DNA from: Neocallimastix lanati (nom. inval.)
Taxonomy: Eukaryota > Neocallimastigomycota > Neocallimastigomycetes > Neocallimastigales > Neocallimastigaceae
DNA: 64,000 bases
Assembly (NCBI GenBank): GCA_016946835.1
Contig: JACVTC010000218.1
Span: 89,001 to 153,000 of the forward strand
Direction: 5' to 3'
A program made the translations under genes and the position numbers. Below the pieces are notes generated by a model. It did not search any database. It was not told where the DNA came from and saw nothing but the letters and a program-made list of their open reading frames with translations. Position 1 is the stretch's first letter. The number at the start of each line of letters is the position of its first letter. This document shows, in pieces, positions 61,611 to 64,000 of this stretch.

Positions 61611-64000
61611 TTAAAAACTATATGAGATCGAGACTGGTTTCCTATTATTATTGATGTATTTAATAAAAATATTTTGGTTTCTTGGATTATCCTCAACTTC
61701 AGAAGAAGGTACCCAATTATAGGAGGAACGATATTTATAACGGATTTTATATTCGTATTGTTTCTTCTTATAGTTAGTTCTAAAACCCGCAATTTCAATA
61801 ATACCCTTAATAAACTCAGGATCTTTATATCGTTTTCTAAACTTTTCAGGTACGGGTGTGAATAGTTCGAGTTCAGAGACGTGGAAAAAGTTATGATGCT
61901 TAGGAAAGGGTGAATTTTTAAGTTCAATTTCATAATTATTATTATGTAAAATATTGGTTACTTTGTATGGACCATATTTGCATGGAGCTAGTTCTGAGCT
62001 TGATTCAATATTTAACGAAGGGGGAGCTTGAATCCACACCAAGTCGTCAATGTTGTAAGAAAGAGCGGTAATTCTTTTTCTATCAGCAGAGCGTTTATAT
62101 AGCTCTTGGGATCGGAGAAGAACTTCTTTAACATGGTTAAAACTTTCATAAACTTTTGAACCATTTTATGATTAATGTTACAAGTAGGGAGTAGTGTATA
62201 TTCATCCATGTAAGGATGAAATCCATAGTTGATAAAAAGGGGAGTTTCGTTAGTGGATGGGTGAAAGGAGTTGTTATAAGCAAATTCAGCAAGTGGAAGA
62301 AAATCAACCCAATCATCATGATAGAAAGATCTTGAGAAGCAGCGAAGGTATTGTTCGATGTAAGAATTGCATCGTTCAACTTGACCTACGGTTTCATGGT
62401 GGTCAGTGGTAGCTATTTTCGATTTAATATTTAATAAGAATAGAAATTCTTGTCAAAGTTCACTCGTAAACTGTGAACCTCTATCCGTAATAATATCATA
62501 GGGTAGACCATGGAGCTTATAGATATTATTGATAAAAGCTTTAGCTGTTTGTATGGAATTTGGAATATCTTTGAAGGGAATAAGGTGTATCATTTTTGAA
62601 AATCTATCAACTACAACCATAATCACCGTATTACCTTTGGATGGTGGAAGACCACATAAGAAATCAATTTCGATTGATTTCCAAGGTCTTTCTGGAACCT
62701 CAAGCGGTTGAAGTAACCCAAATTTACGGTGTCTAGATTTTTTGTTTCTCATACATGTTTCACACGACTTTACAAAATTCTTAACATCATCTTCCATCTT
62801 GGGCCACCAAAAGTTTCTTGAGATTAACTCCAAAGTTCTTTTGACACCAAGATGACCCGCAGCAGGTTTCTCATCTAAACGAAGTTGATCTGGTATGTAA
62901 ATAAGATTGTTGTAGAATATTAAATCATTTTCTAATTTAAATTTATTCATTTTGCGGAATGGTTTATAAGTGAAACCTTGAGAGACATTATTTTCAGAAA
63001 AATATATGCGAAGATCCTAAGCAACCTTATCATTCTTTAAGTTTATTTTAATATTATTGAGAAGATCGTTAGTTATGCTAATTAAACAGGGGATTTCACC
63101 AATATTCTTACTATCTAAGATGAACTCAGGTTTATCCTCTATATCTTCCTTTTGGTAGTCTGGTCTTCTGGATAACGAATCGGGTTTGCCATTCTTTTTA
63201 CCTTGGAGATAGATAAGTTCAAAGTCGTATTCTTGGAAGAATAGATGCCAACGATGTTGATGTTGATTACTTATCTTCCCTCCAAGGGTATATAGAAGAT
63301 TTCTATGGTCAGTAAAAACTTTAATCTTGAATTTAGCACCTAACAAAAGGTGACGCCATGATGAGAAAGCTTATTTAATTGATAAAAGTTCCTTATCGGT
63401 AATCGAATAGTTTATTTCGGCATTGTTAAGACTTCGAGAAAAATAAGCAATAGGATGAAGCTTATTATCATTATTATACTGGGAAAGAACTGTTCCAATA
63501 GCAAAGTTACTAGCATCACACTAAACAATAAAAGGTTTTGTTAAGTCAGGATGCATGAGGAGAGGGGAAGAAGTTAAACGTTTTTTGAGAATTGAGAAGG
63601 ATGTATCACAATCTTTAGACCAAACAAACTTCCTTCCTTTCTTGGTTAATGCATGCAAAGGTTTGGCAATAGCAGCAAAATTCCTTACGAATCTTCTATA
63701 GTAATTGCAAAGACCAAGAAACCTTTGAACCTCTTTTACGTTTTTTGGAATGGGCCATTCTTTGATTGATTTGATCTTCTTTGAATCAGTGGACACACCA
63801 GAGCCAGAAATGATATGCCCAAGGAATTCTACTTCCTCTTTATCGAATTCATATTTCGAAAGTTTAGCATATAAATTATTGTCAATAAGCTTTTTGAGAA
63901 CCTCGCGTACAGTTTGATGATGATCATTTAACGAATTAGAATAAATTAGAATGTCATCTAGGTAGAGTATTACCGATTTCTCTAAGAAAGGACGAAGGAC
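61402..64000 (-). mobile_element. Ty3/gypsy chromovirus-type element, 3' part only
   Basis: Pol domains are read on the - strand from the right edge leftward. Gag, protease and most of RT lie outside the window. It differs from the element at 46401-54264 in sequence, orientation and the presence of a chromodomain, so it belongs to another family. The left boundary is set at the proposed start of the 3' LTR and is uncertain. Confidence 0.75.
61611..64000 (-). pseudogene. Ty3/gypsy pol (RT-RNase H-integrase-chromodomain), partial and broken
   Basis: Entering from the right edge, RT reads ILYLDDILIYSNS (catalytic YLDD, near 63945-63955), FLGHIISGSGV, and the connection motif VQRFLGLCNYYRRFV. 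RNase H follows (CDAS, 63515; TDHRN near 63305; PDSLSRR), then integrase with GHLGVKRT...CETC (HHCC, ~62740-62860), IDFLCGLP, ITDRGSQFTS and GQVERCN giving D, D and E. The C-terminal chromodomain-like segment reads YEYKIRYKYRSSYNWVPSSEVED (about 61680-61755). In-frame stops: TAG 63521, TAA 63371, TAG 63017, TGA 62453. One base is missing in an A-run near 62165, after which the frame ending at 61611 takes over. Chromodomains direct integration to heterochromatin in known chromoviruses, which suits this repeat-rich setting. Confidence 0.9.

Noticed and set aside
1-64000. tRNA, rRNA or other structured RNA genes
   Set aside because: No tRNA A/B box pair, cloverleaf or rRNA segment was recognised. 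The only tRNA-like match is the primer binding site at 47193.

Overview
The window is eukaryotic, extremely AT-rich DNA, best explained as part of a fungal genome. Three things point that way: secreted proteins with hevein-type (CBM18) chitin-binding repeats, a Kex2-type Lys-Arg processing site, and a probable spliceosomal intron. The very low GC, long homopolymers and ATTTT/TTATA microsatellites, CBM18 proteins, chromoviruses and Mutator-like elements most resemble anaerobic gut fungi (Neocallimastigomycota). That placement is an inference from style; no marker gene is present.

Layout: (1) 1-18856 is one uninterrupted 40-bp satellite, 471 complete copies plus 36 bp, cut by the left window edge. 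(2) 18857-28272 is a 9.4-kb block with three host genes and a dead LINE: a Kex2-processed secreted cysteine-rich precursor (- strand), a four-CBM18 secreted protein (- strand), and a cysteine-rich single-pass membrane protein (+ strand, one intron). (3) 28273-30804 is a single-copy spacer of tandem repeats, a LINE 3' end and a 320-bp MITE with a 9-bp target duplication. (4) 30805-36612 is a second array of the same 40-bp satellite, 144 complete copies and perfectly regular. (5) 36613-46153 is a near-identical second copy of the gene block; all three proteins are identical in the two copies. (6) 46401-54264 is a complete but decayed Ty3/gypsy retrotransposon with two ~0.8-kb LTRs. (7) 54265-56335 is AT-rich DNA with no gene. 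(8) 56345-60709 is a Mutator-like element (MULE) with long split TIRs, a 9-bp target duplication and a broken FLYWCH/MULE transposase gene. (9) 61402-64000 is the 3' part of a second Ty3/gypsy element, a chromovirus on the - strand that runs off the right edge.

The three host genes are the only intact ones and probably all act at or outside the cell surface. They sit next to satellite DNA and have been duplicated together with it, so the region behaves like a fast-changing subtelomeric or pericentromeric compartment. The most interesting points are the satellite-linked duplication, the Kex2 precursor beside a chitin-binding protein and a small membrane protein, the MULE/MITE pair with shared terminal motifs, and the regular pattern of decay in the retroelements (single-base losses in homopolymers, and stops mostly reachable by C-to-T change).
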